From contig NZ_JAHLEB010000030.1 of assembly GCF_018861735.1 (NCBI RefSeq), positions 1-57,852 on the forward strand: a stretch of DNA of 57,852 nt, read 5' to 3'. Shown piece by piece: positions 41,676 to 51,105 of this stretch (positions within the stretch are counted from its first letter, which is position 1; each line of letters starts with the position of its first letter). The position numbers were made by a program, and so were the translations under genes. Below the pieces are notes generated by a model. The model made no database searches and was not told the DNA's origin. It was given only the letters and a program-made list of their open reading frames with translations. This stretch comes from Clostridium lacusfryxellense. Lineage in GTDB: Bacteria; Bacillota; Clostridia; Clostridiales; Clostridiaceae.

Positions 41676-43421
41676 ATGAATAATATTAATTACAAAGATA
41701 CTCAAAACAATAATAAAATTAGAAATTATAAAGATGATAGTTATAATAACTTTTTTAAAGACACTCCTGTGATAATGTTTGTGGTTAATCCAATAACTGC
41801 GGAAATTATAGATGCTAATCCTTTTGCTTGTTCTTTTTATAAATATAGTTATGATGATATGCTGAAATTAAAAATTAGTGATATTAATATATCTTCAATA
41901 GAAGAGATTTCTTTTGAAATGAACAGTGCAATCACTAAACTGAAGAATTGTTTCTATTTTAAACATCGATTGTCTAGCGGCGAGATTAGAGATGTGGAGG
42001 TTCGTAGTGGGCCAATAATACAGGATGAAAAGTTATTATTATATTCTATAATTCATGACATTACTGACCGAGTGAAGGTGGAGGAAAAATGTAAAAAAAC
42101 AAATAATGAACTCCAAGAAAAAATAGAACAGCGTACAAAACAATTAGTAGAATTGAATACTATGCTTGAAAAAAATATATCTGAAGGTCTTAAAAAAGCA
42201 AAGATTTCAAAAGAAAATGAAGAACGTTTGGCATTTGCTCTTGAAGGTAGTGGCGATGGTATTTGGGATTGGAACATGCTCACGGATAAAGCGATTTATT
42301 CAAAAAGATGGAAGGAAATCATTGGATATGATGAAAATGAAATACAAAATTTGCATAGTGAGTGGACAAAGAGAATTCATCCTGATGATAGGGAGTCTAC
42401 ATATGCAAACTTTAATGGATATATAGAAGGTTATCTTCCAGTTTATAGGAGTGAACATAGACTACGTGCAAAGGATGGATCTTATAAATGGATACTATCT
42501 AAGGGGAAGGTGATAAGTTGGTCTAAAGACAGAAAGCCACTAAGAATCACTGGAACACATTCTGATATTTCAGTTAGAAAGCTAATGGAAAAGGAACTAA
42601 AAGAAGCAAAAGAGAATGCAGAAAAGGCAAGTATTAAAAAAAGTGAATTTATTGCTAATATGTCTCATGAGCTTAGAACCCCACTCAATATAAACTTGTC
42701 AGCGATTCAATTATTTGAGTTATATTTTAATAATGACTGGGATTTAGGAAAAGAAAAAATTTCTAAACATATGAAATCTATGAAACAAAATTGCTTGCGA
42801 TTATTAAGACTAGTAAATAATTTAATTGATACCACTAAAATCGAAGCCGGTTTTTACGAACCGATTTTCAGTATCCAAAATATTGTAGATGTTATTGAAA
42901 GAATATCGCTTTCAGTATCAGATTATGCAAAACAAAAGAATATAAATCTTACATTTAATTCAGATGTGAAAGAAAAATTAATAATTTGTGATATTGATAT
43001 GATTGAGCGCATAATGTTAAATTTAATCTCAAATGCTATAAAATTTACCAATGACTCTATTGATATAAATATTTACAATACAGATTTAACTGTCCTTATT
43101 GCGGTTAAAGATAATGGGATTGGAATTGAAAAAGACAATCAGAATATAATATTTGAAAGATACAAACAAGTATCAAAACTTCTAACAAGGGAGACAGAAG
43201 GTAGTGGTATTGGATTAGCTTTAACGAAATCTCTTGTTGAAATGCTCGGTGGAAATATTATTGTAAGGAGTGAATATGGAAATGGCTCGGAATTTATTAT
43301 AGAGTTTCCAGTTAAACAGCATACAATTGATACGTTCATATTATCTAATGTTAATGATGATAATGATGATGACAGATTCACTCAAAAAATGAATGTTGAG
43401 TTTTCAGATATATATAAATAA
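41676..43421 (+). CDS. soluble orphan PAS-PAS sensor histidine kinase
   Basis: A 581-residue kinase without membrane segments. PAS domain 1 covers about 28-135 ('PVIMFVVNPITAEIIDANPFA'). A coiled coil (about 140-195) and PAS domain 2 with PAC (about 190-305, 'GSGDGIWDWNMLTDKAIYSKRW') follow. The phosphoacceptor is His331 in 'NMSHELRTPLN'. The ATPase has 'NLISNAIKFTN', 'DNGIGIEKDN' and 'GSGIGLALTKSLVEMLGG'. No response regulator is adjacent. Orphan PAS kinases of this type phosphorylate Spo0A in several clostridia, so a role in sporulation entry is possible. ATG 41676 follows GGGGGAG. Confidence 0.9.
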   Translation: MNNINYKDTQNNNKIRNYKDDSYNNFFKDTPVIMFVVNPITAEIIDANPFACSFYKYSYDDMLKLKISDINISSIEEISFEMNSAITKLKNCFYFKHRLSSGEIRDVEVRSGPIIQDEKLLLYSIIHDITDRVKVEEKCKKTNNELQEKIEQRTKQLVELNTMLEKNISEGLKKAKISKENEERLAFALEGSGDGIWDWNMLTDKAIYSKRWKEIIGYDENEIQNLHSEWTKRIHPDDRESTYANFNGYIEGYLPVYRSEHRLRAKDGSYKWILSKGKVISWSKDRKPLRITGTHSDISVRKLMEKELKEAKENAEKASIKKSEFIANMSHELRTPLNINLSAIQLFELYFNNDWDLGKEKISKHMKSMKQNCLRLLRLVNNLIDTTKIEAGFYEPIFSIQNIVDVIERISLSVSDYAKQKNINLTFNSDVKEKLIICDIDMIERIMLNLISNAIKFTNDSIDINIYNTDLTVLIAVKDNGIGIEKDNQNIIFERYKQVSKLLTRETEGSGIGLALTKSLVEMLGGNIIVRSEYGNGSEFIIEFPVKQHTIDTFILSNVNDDNDDDRFTQKMNVEFSDIYK

Positions 43422-43666
43422 AAATTTAACACAATATATGTTAAATATACAATGGAAACGGAGTTACTTTAATTACAAAACACATATTATAGTTTATAAA
43501 CATGCATTATTTTTGAATTTATACTATAATGAAGCTGGTAATAAATTTTATATGGAAGTATTTTAAATTTATTAAGATAAACTTAGTTTAAAATCTAACA
43601 ACGTAATAAAGAAAACGTTATGATATTGAACTAGGTTTACAAAATAATAATTCAACTTGTAAATAC

Positions 43667-43788
43667 AACCAGTGTAAAATTAAGAAGTAGATAAGGCTTA
43701 CATAATATGTTAAATATTTAACAATGTTATAAACTATATAACATTATATTTTATTGTCTTAATATAAAAATAGATTTTTGCACTGGTT
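43667..43788 (+). promoter_or_regulatory. structured leader of the AAE-family transporter gene
   Basis: AACCAGTGTAAAA (43667-43679) can pair with TTTTGCACTGGTT (43776-43788) at 12 of 13 positions. They enclose the palindrome GTTAAATATTTAAC (43709-43722) and the hairpin AATGTTATA/TATAACATT (43723-43745). The closing helix ends four bases before the ribosome site (AAGGAGGT at 43793-43800). This suggests a multi-branched 5' leader RNA; no known riboswitch class is recognised. The rest of the gap 43422-43666 shows no gene or clear signal. Confidence 0.5.
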
Positions 43789-43807
43789 AGTTAAGGAGGT
43801 ATAAAAA

Positions 43808-45073
43808 ATGAAATTTGATTTAATCTCTTTTTTAACTAATCCATTTGTGCCTATGTTTTTAGCAACGGTTACTGGATTGCTATTAGGTAAGGTTAAAATT
43901 GGAAAATTCAGTCTTGGACAATCTGGAGGTCTATTTACCGGAATATTTATGGGGTGGTTACTTTATTCGAGATATTGCGTTACATTTATGTTAGACCCCA
44001 GTGACGCTAAAAAAGGTTTAGTTAAAGGAGCTCCTAAATATGCAACTAATTACCTAGTTAATGGAGTAGTCAGCAATGACATTTTTATATTTACACTGAT
44101 TCTTTTTATTGCATCAGTTGGATTGATTGCAGGAAAAGATATAAAGAAAATTATTAAAAAATACGGAACTCAATTTATTATACTTGGAGCTGTGATAACG
44201 GGAACAGGTGCATTGCTTATATATCTAGCTACACTCGTATTTCCAGGACAAAACAATTTTGCTGTTTCAGGAGCTTATACGGGCGCTTTAACAAGCTCGC
44301 CGGCGTTAGCAGCTGCTTTGGAAAACACTGCTAAGTTTGGTAAAGCTGCACAAGCACAAGTTGGACTAGGGAATGCTATTGGGTACGCACCAGGTGTTTT
44401 AATGGTAATTCTTACTATGAACTTTTTCCCAGTTATATTTGGAATTGATTTAGAAAAAGAAAAAGCAAGATATAAGTTTGAAATGAAATCTTTTAATAAA
44501 AAAGGAGAAAATGAAAAACATATTAAAGAAGTTGGTATGGATGTAATTTCATTTCTCATAGTGTGTTTGATTGGATACTTTGTTGGCTCAATAAACATAT
44601 ACCTGCCATTTGTTAAATGGTTTAGTTTGGGGGCAACTGGAGGAGTACTTATAGTTTCATTATGCCTTAGTTACATTGGGAGGATCGGATCACTAACTTT
44701 TAGAATGCACACCGCTGTGCTTTCTGCAATAAGAGATGTATCACTTTCACTGTTCTTAGCTATAGTAGGACTGCAATATGGATATGAAACTATTGCTGCG
44801 CTTGCTGGAAGCGGTGCAACTATAGCATTAATTGCTTTTGTAGCAGGAATAGGTGCAATGCTTGTTGGATTTCTTGTAGGAAGGTACATATTTAAAATGA
44901 ATTGGATAATTCTTGCGGGGGCTCTGTGTGGAGGTGCCACAAGTACACCAGGTCTTGGAGCTGCCATTGACGCTACTAAGACTGATGAAGTTGCTGCTGG
45001 GTATGGGGCAACCTATCCATTTGCACTCTTATGCAATGTAATATTCGTAATTGTTCTTCGTATGATTACATAA
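43808..45073 (+). CDS. aspartate:alanine exchanger (AAE/AspT-YidE) family transporter
   Basis: A 421-residue membrane protein with about eleven helices and the family's internal duplication: 'YTGALTSSPALAAALENT' in the first half and 'GALCGGATSTPGLGAAIDATK' with 'AGYGATYPFALL' in the second. These Gly/Ser/Thr/Pro blocks are the AspT/YidE/YbjL duplication signature. The central TrkA-C domains of many members are missing, replaced by a short charged loop (about 215-245). It probably exchanges dicarboxylates or amino acids; the substrate is unknown. ATG 43808 follows AAGGAGGT. Confidence 0.78.
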   Translation: MKFDLISFLTNPFVPMFLATVTGLLLGKVKIGKFSLGQSGGLFTGIFMGWLLYSRYCVTFMLDPSDAKKGLVKGAPKYATNYLVNGVVSNDIFIFTLILFIASVGLIAGKDIKKIIKKYGTQFIILGAVITGTGALLIYLATLVFPGQNNFAVSGAYTGALTSSPALAAALENTAKFGKAAQAQVGLGNAIGYAPGVLMVILTMNFFPVIFGIDLEKEKARYKFEMKSFNKKGENEKHIKEVGMDVISFLIVCLIGYFVGSINIYLPFVKWFSLGATGGVLIVSLCLSYIGRIGSLTFRMHTAVLSAIRDVSLSLFLAIVGLQYGYETIAALAGSGATIALIAFVAGIGAMLVGFLVGRYIFKMNWIILAGALCGGATSTPGLGAAIDATKTDEVAAGYGATYPFALLCNVIFVIVLRMIT

Positions 45074-45106
45074 GTAGGATGTTTTAAATTTGATTTTTAA
45101 AATTAA

Positions 45107-45143
45107 AGCTAACATAAGGAGAAATACTTATGTTAGTTTTTTA
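45107..45143 (+). terminator. rho-independent terminator
   Basis: The stem CTAACATAAG / CTTATGTTAG with an 8-base loop and six T follows the AAE-type gene. Confidence 0.85.
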
Positions 45144-45290
45144 TATTTACAATGAACATTAGTTACTATTAAAACATATTTAAGAAAACTCTACGATAAT
45201 GACTATTGACTAATAATAATTATGTGTTATAATTTGATTAATAAGAAATAAATATAACAATCAATTTAATAAAAAATGGAGGGATATTAT

Positions 45291-45977
45291 ATGTCAATTT
45301 ATAATTTTAATGCAATTACAATAGATGGTGAGGAAGTGTCTTTAGGACAATATAAGGGAAAGGTGCTCGTTATAGTTAATACGGCTAGTGAGTGTGGATT
45401 TACACCACAATATAAAGGACTAGAAAAACTTTATGAGAAGTACAAGAAGGAAGATTTTGAAATACTTGGATTTCCAAGTAATCAATTCGCCGGTCAGGAA
45501 CCTGGTGAGAGTAATGATATAAAGAATTTCTGCGAAATTAATTATGGAGTGAGTTTTCCATTGTTCGAAAAAAATGATGTAAGAGGAGAAAATGCTTTGC
45601 CATTATTCAAATATCTTACAGAGGGAACAACTTTCAAAGGTTTTGATTTTAATCACCCTACTGGAAAGAAACTTAATGAAGTGCTTAAGGAGAAATTCCC
45701 TCAATTTTTGGAAGGGGACTCAGTAAAATGGAATTTTACTAAGTTTCTTATTGGAAGAGATGGAAACATAGTAAATAGATATGAACCTACAACTGAACCG
45801 GAAGCTATGTCTACAGATATTGAAAAATTGATAGAAGTACCTAGGCAAAACGTTAGTACTATAGTTAATAAAAATGATAGTAATAATGAGATTTATACTG
45901 GGGAAGATGATGAAGAGGTTTTAAATTGTGAAGGAAACCCTTGCAACTTTTCATACAATGGTAAAATTGAAGATTAG
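45291..45977 (+). CDS. glutathione-peroxidase-like thiol peroxidase with C-terminal extension
   Basis: A 228-residue protein. Residues 1-181 are a complete Gpx/BtuE-type peroxidase: catalytic Cys35 in 'NTASECGFTPQY', Gln in 'GFPSNQFAGQEPG', Trp in 'VKWNFTKFLI', and a possible resolving Cys in 'IKNFCEINYG'. It should reduce peroxides with thioredoxin-like donors. The last 47 residues are extra: an acidic linker, then 'LNCEGNPCNFSYNG' with a CxxxxC pair. Usual bacterial members end near 160-185 residues. ATG 45291 follows GGAGGG; an upstream in-frame codon at 45276 overlaps that site. Single gene. Confidence 0.9.
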   Translation: MSIYNFNAITIDGEEVSLGQYKGKVLVIVNTASECGFTPQYKGLEKLYEKYKKEDFEILGFPSNQFAGQEPGESNDIKNFCEINYGVSFPLFEKNDVRGENALPLFKYLTEGTTFKGFDFNHPTGKKLNEVLKEKFPQFLEGDSVKWNFTKFLIGRDGNIVNRYEPTTEPEAMSTDIEKLIEVPRQNVSTIVNKNDSNNEIYTGEDDEEVLNCEGNPCNFSYNGKIED

Positions 45978-45986
45978 TTAACGCAC

Positions 45987-46022
45987 AAGAACACCATTTT
46001 AAAATTAATGGTGTTCTTTTTT
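45987..46022. terminator. bidirectional terminator
   Basis: The stem AAGAACACCAT / ATGGTGTTCTT with T and A tracts on the flanks lies between the convergent peroxidase and symporter genes. Confidence 0.85.
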
Positions 46023-46042
46023 GATTTAAGTATGTAAATTTT

Positions 46043-47323
46043 TTATATATTTGCTGTTACGGATGAATCATCTGAATCGTCTGAATTAAATATGTCTACA
46101 TCAAGTTCTTTTTCAGATTTTGCAACGAGGCATGTACCAACTGCATCTCCAGTAATATTTAGAACTGTTCTTCCCATATCAAGGATTCTATCTACTGCAA
46201 GGATAAGTGCAATTCCTTCAATAGGAAGTCCTACCTGAGTAACAACCATAGAAAGCATTATAGTTCCAGCTCCAGGGACACCTGCTGTTCCAATTGATGC
46301 AAGTGTTGCTGATAATATTATCATCATTTGGCTTGTTAAATTTAGCTCTATTCCATATACTTGTGCTATAAATATAGCACCGACTCCCTGCATTATTGCA
46401 GTTCCATCCATATTAATTGTAGCGCCAAGAGGAATAGTGAAACTTGCAATGCTTCCTTTAACACCGAGTTTATTTTCACATGCGTCAAGATTTACTGGAA
46501 TTGTTGCGCTGCTGCTTGAAGTTGAAAATCCAAACACCATTACAGGCCAAAATTTCTTGAAAAATGTTATAGGGTTTAAGTGTCCTATAAGTTTTAATGA
46601 ACCAAAGTATGTAACTAAACAATGAACTATAAGTGCAAGATATACAACTCCAATTAATTTTAATAGACTCATTAGAATATCAAGGCCTTGAAGTGATATA
46701 ACCTTTGCTATAAGTGCAAATACTCCATATGGAGCAAGCTTCATTACTGTTCCTATAATCTTTAGGAAAACCTCATTAAGTTGATTACAGATATTAAGAA
46801 GAGGTTTCACGGGTTCTCCTATAATACTAATAGTAACTCCAACAAAGATTGCAAATACAATAATTTGAAGCATATCACCCTTAACAAGAGCATCAAAGGG
46901 ATTTGAAGGAACCATATTTACAAATATGTCCATTATAAATGGTGGTTTAGTTGTTTCAACTACTGCATTTGTTGGGATTACGATTCCAACACCTGGTTTA
47001 AGAATATTTGCAAAAAATAATCCAATAACAACTGCAAATGATGTGGTTGCAAGATAAAAGGATATTATCTTTCCGCTAACTCTTCCTAGTTTCTTAGTAT
47101 CTCCAATACTTGCAGAACCACAAATTAGAGAAAAGAAAACGAGTGGGACTACTACCATTTTAATTAAGTTGAAAAAGATGCTTCCAACCGGAGTTAAGAC
47201 CCATTTATTAACGCTTATGTTAACTCCTTTAGGTAATAAAAGATTTGATACAATTCCAAAAAGAATACCAAGAACAAGAGCAATAAAAATTTTCTTGGTA
47301 AGATTCATCTTAAATAATTTCAT
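46043..47323 (-). CDS. dicarboxylate/amino acid:cation symporter (DAACS family)
   Basis: A 426-residue GltP/DctA-type sodium- or proton-coupled importer with eight helices and two re-entrant loops. The serine-rich hairpin is 'FSTSSSSATIPVNLDACE', followed by 'PLGATINMDGTAIMQG' and 'ASIGTAGVPGAGTIMLS'. The last helix has 'DRILDMGRTVLNITGDAVGT', where Asp/Arg/Thr/Asn contact the substrate. The mix fits glutamate/aspartate or C4-dicarboxylates. It ends with a Ser/Asp-rich tail. ATG 47323 follows GGAGGAAAC on the minus strand. Single gene. Confidence 0.92.
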   Translation of the reverse strand: MKLFKMNLTKKIFIALVLGILFGIVSNLLLPKGVNISVNKWVLTPVGSIFFNLIKMVVVPLVFFSLICGSASIGDTKKLGRVSGKIISFYLATTSFAVVIGLFFANILKPGVGIVIPTNAVVETTKPPFIMDIFVNMVPSNPFDALVKGDMLQIIVFAIFVGVTISIIGEPVKPLLNICNQLNEVFLKIIGTVMKLAPYGVFALIAKVISLQGLDILMSLLKLIGVVYLALIVHCLVTYFGSLKLIGHLNPITFFKKFWPVMVFGFSTSSSSATIPVNLDACENKLGVKGSIASFTIPLGATINMDGTAIMQGVGAIFIAQVYGIELNLTSQMMIILSATLASIGTAGVPGAGTIMLSMVVTQVGLPIEGIALILAVDRILDMGRTVLNITGDAVGTCLVAKSEKELDVDIFNSDDSDDSSVTANI

Positions 47324-47438
47324 GCAGTTTCCTCCATATGTATATGATTTCTATTCATTGACATAACTATTTTATCAAAAAAACGAATAAACGTCAACTG
47401 GTAGAAATTATATAATGAAATATTCTGAATTTTCTGTA

Positions 47439-48629
47439 TTATTTAATATTATACAACTTCGCAAGTTTATCAAATGCTGGCAAGGAATTTTGTATTCTTT
47501 CAAGGGATATGCAGTAAGATAATCTTGCATGTCCTGGGCAGCCAAATGCGGACCCACCTACTAGTAATAAGTTGAATTGTTTTGCCTCTTCGCAGAATTT
47601 TTTATCATCTGTTATTGGTGTTCTAATGAATAAATAAAATGCTCCTTGTGGTTTTACGCATTTAAACCCTATTTTTACTAGATGGTTATATAAAACATCC
47701 CTGTTTTTCTTATATATACTTACATCAACTTCAGCATCAAGGCAGTTTGCAACAACTCTCTGAAAGAGTGATGGTGCATTTACAAAACCTAAAATTCTGT
47801 TGGCCACATTTAACGATGTCATTATATCGCTAAATGAATCCATATTAGTATTTGCAACTACATAACCTATCCTTTCCCCAGGAAGTGATAATGATTTACT
47901 ATATGAATACCCAATAAATGAATTTTTATAGTAATTTAAAATATATGGCACGGGTACATTGTCATATACTATTTCTCTATAAGGTTCATCAGATATAAGA
48001 TATATACTAGTGCCAAGCTCTTTTTCTTTTTCATTAAGTAAATTTGCTAAATCTTGTATAACCTTTTCTGAGTAAACAACGCCTGTTGGGTTATTTGGTG
48101 AATTAATGATAACAGCTTTTGTATTGCTATTGATTTTATCTTCTAATAACTTCATATCAGGTTCAAATGTATCAATATCAGTAGGTACTACTACAAGCTT
48201 TCCATCATAATTGTTTACATAGTTTCTGTATTCACCAAAAAATGGAGCGAAAACAATAACTTCATCGCCTGGGTTAAGTAATGTCTTAAATAAAATATTT
48301 AATCCTCCAGCTGCGCCGCAGGTCATAACTACGTTATTACTTGAGATATTCACATTATGTTTTTTATTTAAAAACTGGGCTATTTTAGTCCTAACATCTT
48401 CATAACCTGAATTATTCATGTAGCCATGTAATAGTCTAGGTGCAGTTTCATCTAATACTTTCTTTATTTCAATTTTAATACTTTCTGGTGGTTCAACGTT
48501 TGGATTGCCTAAGCTATAATCAAAAACATTTCCTTCACCATAAATATCAGATAATCTTTTACCTTCTTCAAACATAGCTCTTATTATGGAACTTGTAGCA
48601 ACTAGTTCTTTCATTCTGTTAGATATCAT
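47439..48629 (-). CDS. pyridoxal-phosphate-dependent aminotransferase, class I/II
   Basis: A 396-residue AspC-like enzyme. 'VFDYSLGNPNVEPPESI' is the N-terminal substrate loop, 'CGAAGGLNILFKTLLNPGDEV' the phosphate-binding turn, 'NSPNNPTGVVYS' the cofactor Asn, 'SDEPYREIVY' the Asp/Tyr pair, Lys245 in 'YSYSKSLSLPGERIGY' the Schiff-base lysine, and 'HARLSYCIS' the carboxylate-binding Arg. ATG 48629 is chosen because AAGGAG precedes it; a longer frame from 48674 has no ribosome site. The amino-acid substrate cannot be told. Transcribed away from the marR gene at 48.8 kb. Confidence 0.9.
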   Translation of the reverse strand: MISNRMKELVATSSIIRAMFEEGKRLSDIYGEGNVFDYSLGNPNVEPPESIKIEIKKVLDETAPRLLHGYMNNSGYEDVRTKIAQFLNKKHNVNISSNNVVMTCGAAGGLNILFKTLLNPGDEVIVFAPFFGEYRNYVNNYDGKLVVVPTDIDTFEPDMKLLEDKINSNTKAVIINSPNNPTGVVYSEKVIQDLANLLNEKEKELGTSIYLISDEPYREIVYDNVPVPYILNYYKNSFIGYSYSKSLSLPGERIGYVVANTNMDSFSDIMTSLNVANRILGFVNAPSLFQRVVANCLDAEVDVSIYKKNRDVLYNHLVKIGFKCVKPQGAFYLFIRTPITDDKKFCEEAKQFNLLLVGGSAFGCPGHARLSYCISLERIQNSLPAFDKLAKLYNIK

Positions 48630-48762
48630 TTTAGGTCTCCTTATTCGCCTCATTAGGGCTTTATTATTATACATAATATTCTTTTAAACATTATACATCA
48701 TTTATGGGACTTATGCGTATTAATGATAAAGTCAATTTAAACAAACCTATATAAGGTATATA

Positions 48763-48825
48763 TTGACATGGACATGCTGGAAGTATAAAATAGTTATATG
48801 GTTAATAGTTTTACGTTTAACTATT
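48763..48825 (+). promoter_or_regulatory. promoter and operator candidate of the marR-ABC exporter operon
   Basis: TTGACA (48763-48768), a 17-base spacer, TAAAAT (48786-48791), then the inverted repeat AATAGTT (48804-48810) and AACTATT (48819-48825) just past the expected transcription start. Autorepression by the MarR protein encoded 17 bases later is likely. Confidence 0.6.
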
Positions 48826-48842
48826 TAGTTAGGAGTGATTAT

Positions 48843-49373
48843 ATGGAAATAAAGCTAAATGATATAGCAGGTAGATTATACAAATTAAATTTATTAAGGC
48901 GTGATTTTATACAAGACTCTACTGTGGATATTGCCCTATATTTTGGGCAGTTGCCCATTTTGGAATATGTCATAGAAAACGATCAATGTACACAAAAGGA
49001 GATTGCTGATAAACTTATTGTTACGCCAGCATCTATTGCCATTTCTACAAAACGTATGCAAAAGGCGGGTCTTCTAGAAAAAAAGGTTGATGAAAACAAT
49101 CTACGGTGTAATAGACTTACAGTTACAAATAAAGGTCATGAATTATCTAAGCAGTATAGGTTAAAGTTTGATGAAATGGATAAAAAAATGTTTGTTGGTT
49201 TTGAGGAGGATGAATTAAAGCAAGTAAACAGTTATTTAAGTCGCCTTATTAAAAATATTACAGGTGATGTTACTGATGAAATTTCAATTTACTCAGTTGC
49301 TGCATTAGAAGAGAAATTAGATAAAAAAATGAGATTATGTCGTGATGCCCAGGAGGAAGAAGATAATGATTAA
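48843..49373 (+). CDS. MarR family regulator of the downstream ABC exporter
   Basis: A 176-residue winged-helix protein. The helix-turn-helix is 'CTQKEIADKLIVTPASIAISTKRMQ' and the wing is 'KAGLLEKKVDENNLRCNRLTVT'. ATG 48843 is chosen for AGGAGTG at 48831-48837; a longer frame from 48798 runs through the operator. Its stop overlaps the first exporter gene by eight bases, so the three genes form one operon. MarR proteins in this position usually respond to the exported compound. Confidence 0.9.
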   Translation: MEIKLNDIAGRLYKLNLLRRDFIQDSTVDIALYFGQLPILEYVIENDQCTQKEIADKLIVTPASIAISTKRMQKAGLLEKKVDENNLRCNRLTVTNKGHELSKQYRLKFDEMDKKMFVGFEEDELKQVNSYLSRLIKNITGDVTDEISIYSVAALEEKLDKKMRLCRDAQEEEDND

Positions 49374-51105
49374 AAAACTTACTCCATTTTTAAAAGAATA
49401 TAAGATATATACCATTCTTACCCCTATAACAGTTATTGCAGAGGTTTTACTGGAAATATTCATACCACTTCTAATGTCAAAAATTATAGATGTTGGCATT
49501 CCAAATAAGGATATCAATTATGTTATAAAAACTGGAGTTTTAATGATGCTTATGGCATTATTTTCATTATTATTTGGCGTTTTGTCTGGAAAGTTTGCAG
49601 CCATTGCAAGTATGGGTTTTGCAAAGGGACTGCGCAAAGAGTTATTTAATAAAGTTCAGGGTTTTTCATTTTCTAATATTGATAAGTTCAGTACAGCTTC
49701 TCTAGTTACTCGTTTAACCACGGATGTTACAAATACGCAAAATGCTTTTATGATGATAATACGTATGATGGTACGTGCCCCAATTATGCTTATTAGTGCC
49801 ACGATTATGGCATTTAGTATCAATAAAAGTTTAGTAGTAGTATTTTTAGTCGCTATCCCCATACTAGCTATAGCATTAGTTATCATTGTATCAACAGCAT
49901 TTCCCCGTTTTGGAATAATGCTTAAAAAATATGATATCATGAATTCTGCTGTACAAGAAAATCTCGTTGCTATGCGCGTGGTAAAGGCATTTGTTAGATC
50001 TAAATATGAAAAGGAAAAATTTGAGGATGCTACGGACAAGCTTCGTTATGCTCAACTACGTGCAGAAAAAGTTGTTATTTTTAATATGCCTATTATGCAA
50101 TTCACAATGTATGGTTGCATGATTGCAATTGTATGGTTTGGTGGGAATATGATTATTGGTGGCAGTATGATGACAGGTGAACTTATGAGTTTTATAAGTT
50201 ATGTAACTCAAATTCTAATGTCACTTATGATGATATCTATGGTTTTTATAAGTACAGTACTATCTAAAGCATCCGTTGCCCGTATTATAGAAGTAATGGA
50301 CGAGAAGGTAGATATACTAGATTCTGATCTTTCCGCTGAGATTTTTGTTGAAGATGGATCAGTTATATTTGAAAATGTATCTTTTAGTTATAGTAAAAAT
50401 AAAAAAAATCTTACCATAAGCAATATTAATTTTAAGATTAATTCAGGTGAGACTATTGGAATTATTGGTGGTACAGGCTCATCAAAATCGTCCTTAGTAC
50501 AATTAATACCAAGGTTATACGATGTAATGGACGGAAAAATCATTGTTGGGAAACATGATGTTCGAGATTATAAATTAGAAACTCTTAGAGACTGCGTTGC
50601 AATGGTACTTCAAAAAAATGTTTTGTTTTCAGGAACGATTAAAGAAAATTTAAAATGGGGTAATTTAAATGCTAGTGAAAAGCAAATAGTTGAAGCTTGC
50701 AAATCGGCCCAAGCTCATGATTTTATTATGTCCTTGCCAGATGGGTACGAGACGGAGCTTGGTCAAGGTGGCGTAAATGTTTCTGGTGGACAAAAACAAC
50801 GAATATGTATTGCAAGAGCATTATTAAAAAATCCTAAAATAATAATTCTTGATGACAGTACTAGTGCCGTAGATACTTCAACTGATGCTAAAATAAGACA
50901 ATCATTCATAGAAAAATTATCAGATACAACAACAATTATTATTGCACAAAGAATCTCATCTGTATGTGACGCTGATAAAATTATAGTCTTAAATGATGGT
51001 AAAATCGATGATATTGGATCTCATGAACAGTTACTTTCGAGAAATCAAATATATATAGAAGTATATAATTCTCAGATGAGGGGAGATATCGAATATGCCA
51101 GATAA
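49366..51105 (+). CDS. ABC exporter half-transporter with degenerate ATP site
   Basis: A 579-residue half-transporter: six membrane helices (residues about 10-310), then an ATPase. Walker A is GGTGSSKSS (from residue 368), with Ser in place of the usual Gly before Lys. The signature is VSGGQKQRI. Walker B is 'IIILDDSTS', with Asp497 where the catalytic Glu is expected. The switch position is Gln528 ('IIAQRIS') in place of His. So its own site should bind but hardly hydrolyse ATP, as in heterodimeric exporters such as TM287/288 and BmrCD. ATG 49366 overlaps marR by eight bases. Drug or peptide export is possible. Confidence 0.92.
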   Translation: MIKKLTPFLKEYKIYTILTPITVIAEVLLEIFIPLLMSKIIDVGIPNKDINYVIKTGVLMMLMALFSLLFGVLSGKFAAIASMGFAKGLRKELFNKVQGFSFSNIDKFSTASLVTRLTTDVTNTQNAFMMIIRMMVRAPIMLISATIMAFSINKSLVVVFLVAIPILAIALVIIVSTAFPRFGIMLKKYDIMNSAVQENLVAMRVVKAFVRSKYEKEKFEDATDKLRYAQLRAEKVVIFNMPIMQFTMYGCMIAIVWFGGNMIIGGSMMTGELMSFISYVTQILMSLMMISMVFISTVLSKASVARIIEVMDEKVDILDSDLSAEIFVEDGSVIFENVSFSYSKNKKNLTISNINFKINSGETIGIIGGTGSSKSSLVQLIPRLYDVMDGKIIVGKHDVRDYKLETLRDCVAMVLQKNVLFSGTIKENLKWGNLNASEKQIVEACKSAQAHDFIMSLPDGYETELGQGGVNVSGGQKQRICIARALLKNPKIIILDDSTSAVDTSTDAKIRQSFIEKLSDTTTIIIAQRISSVCDADKIIVLNDGKIDDIGSHEQLLSRNQIYIEVYNSQMRGDIEYAR

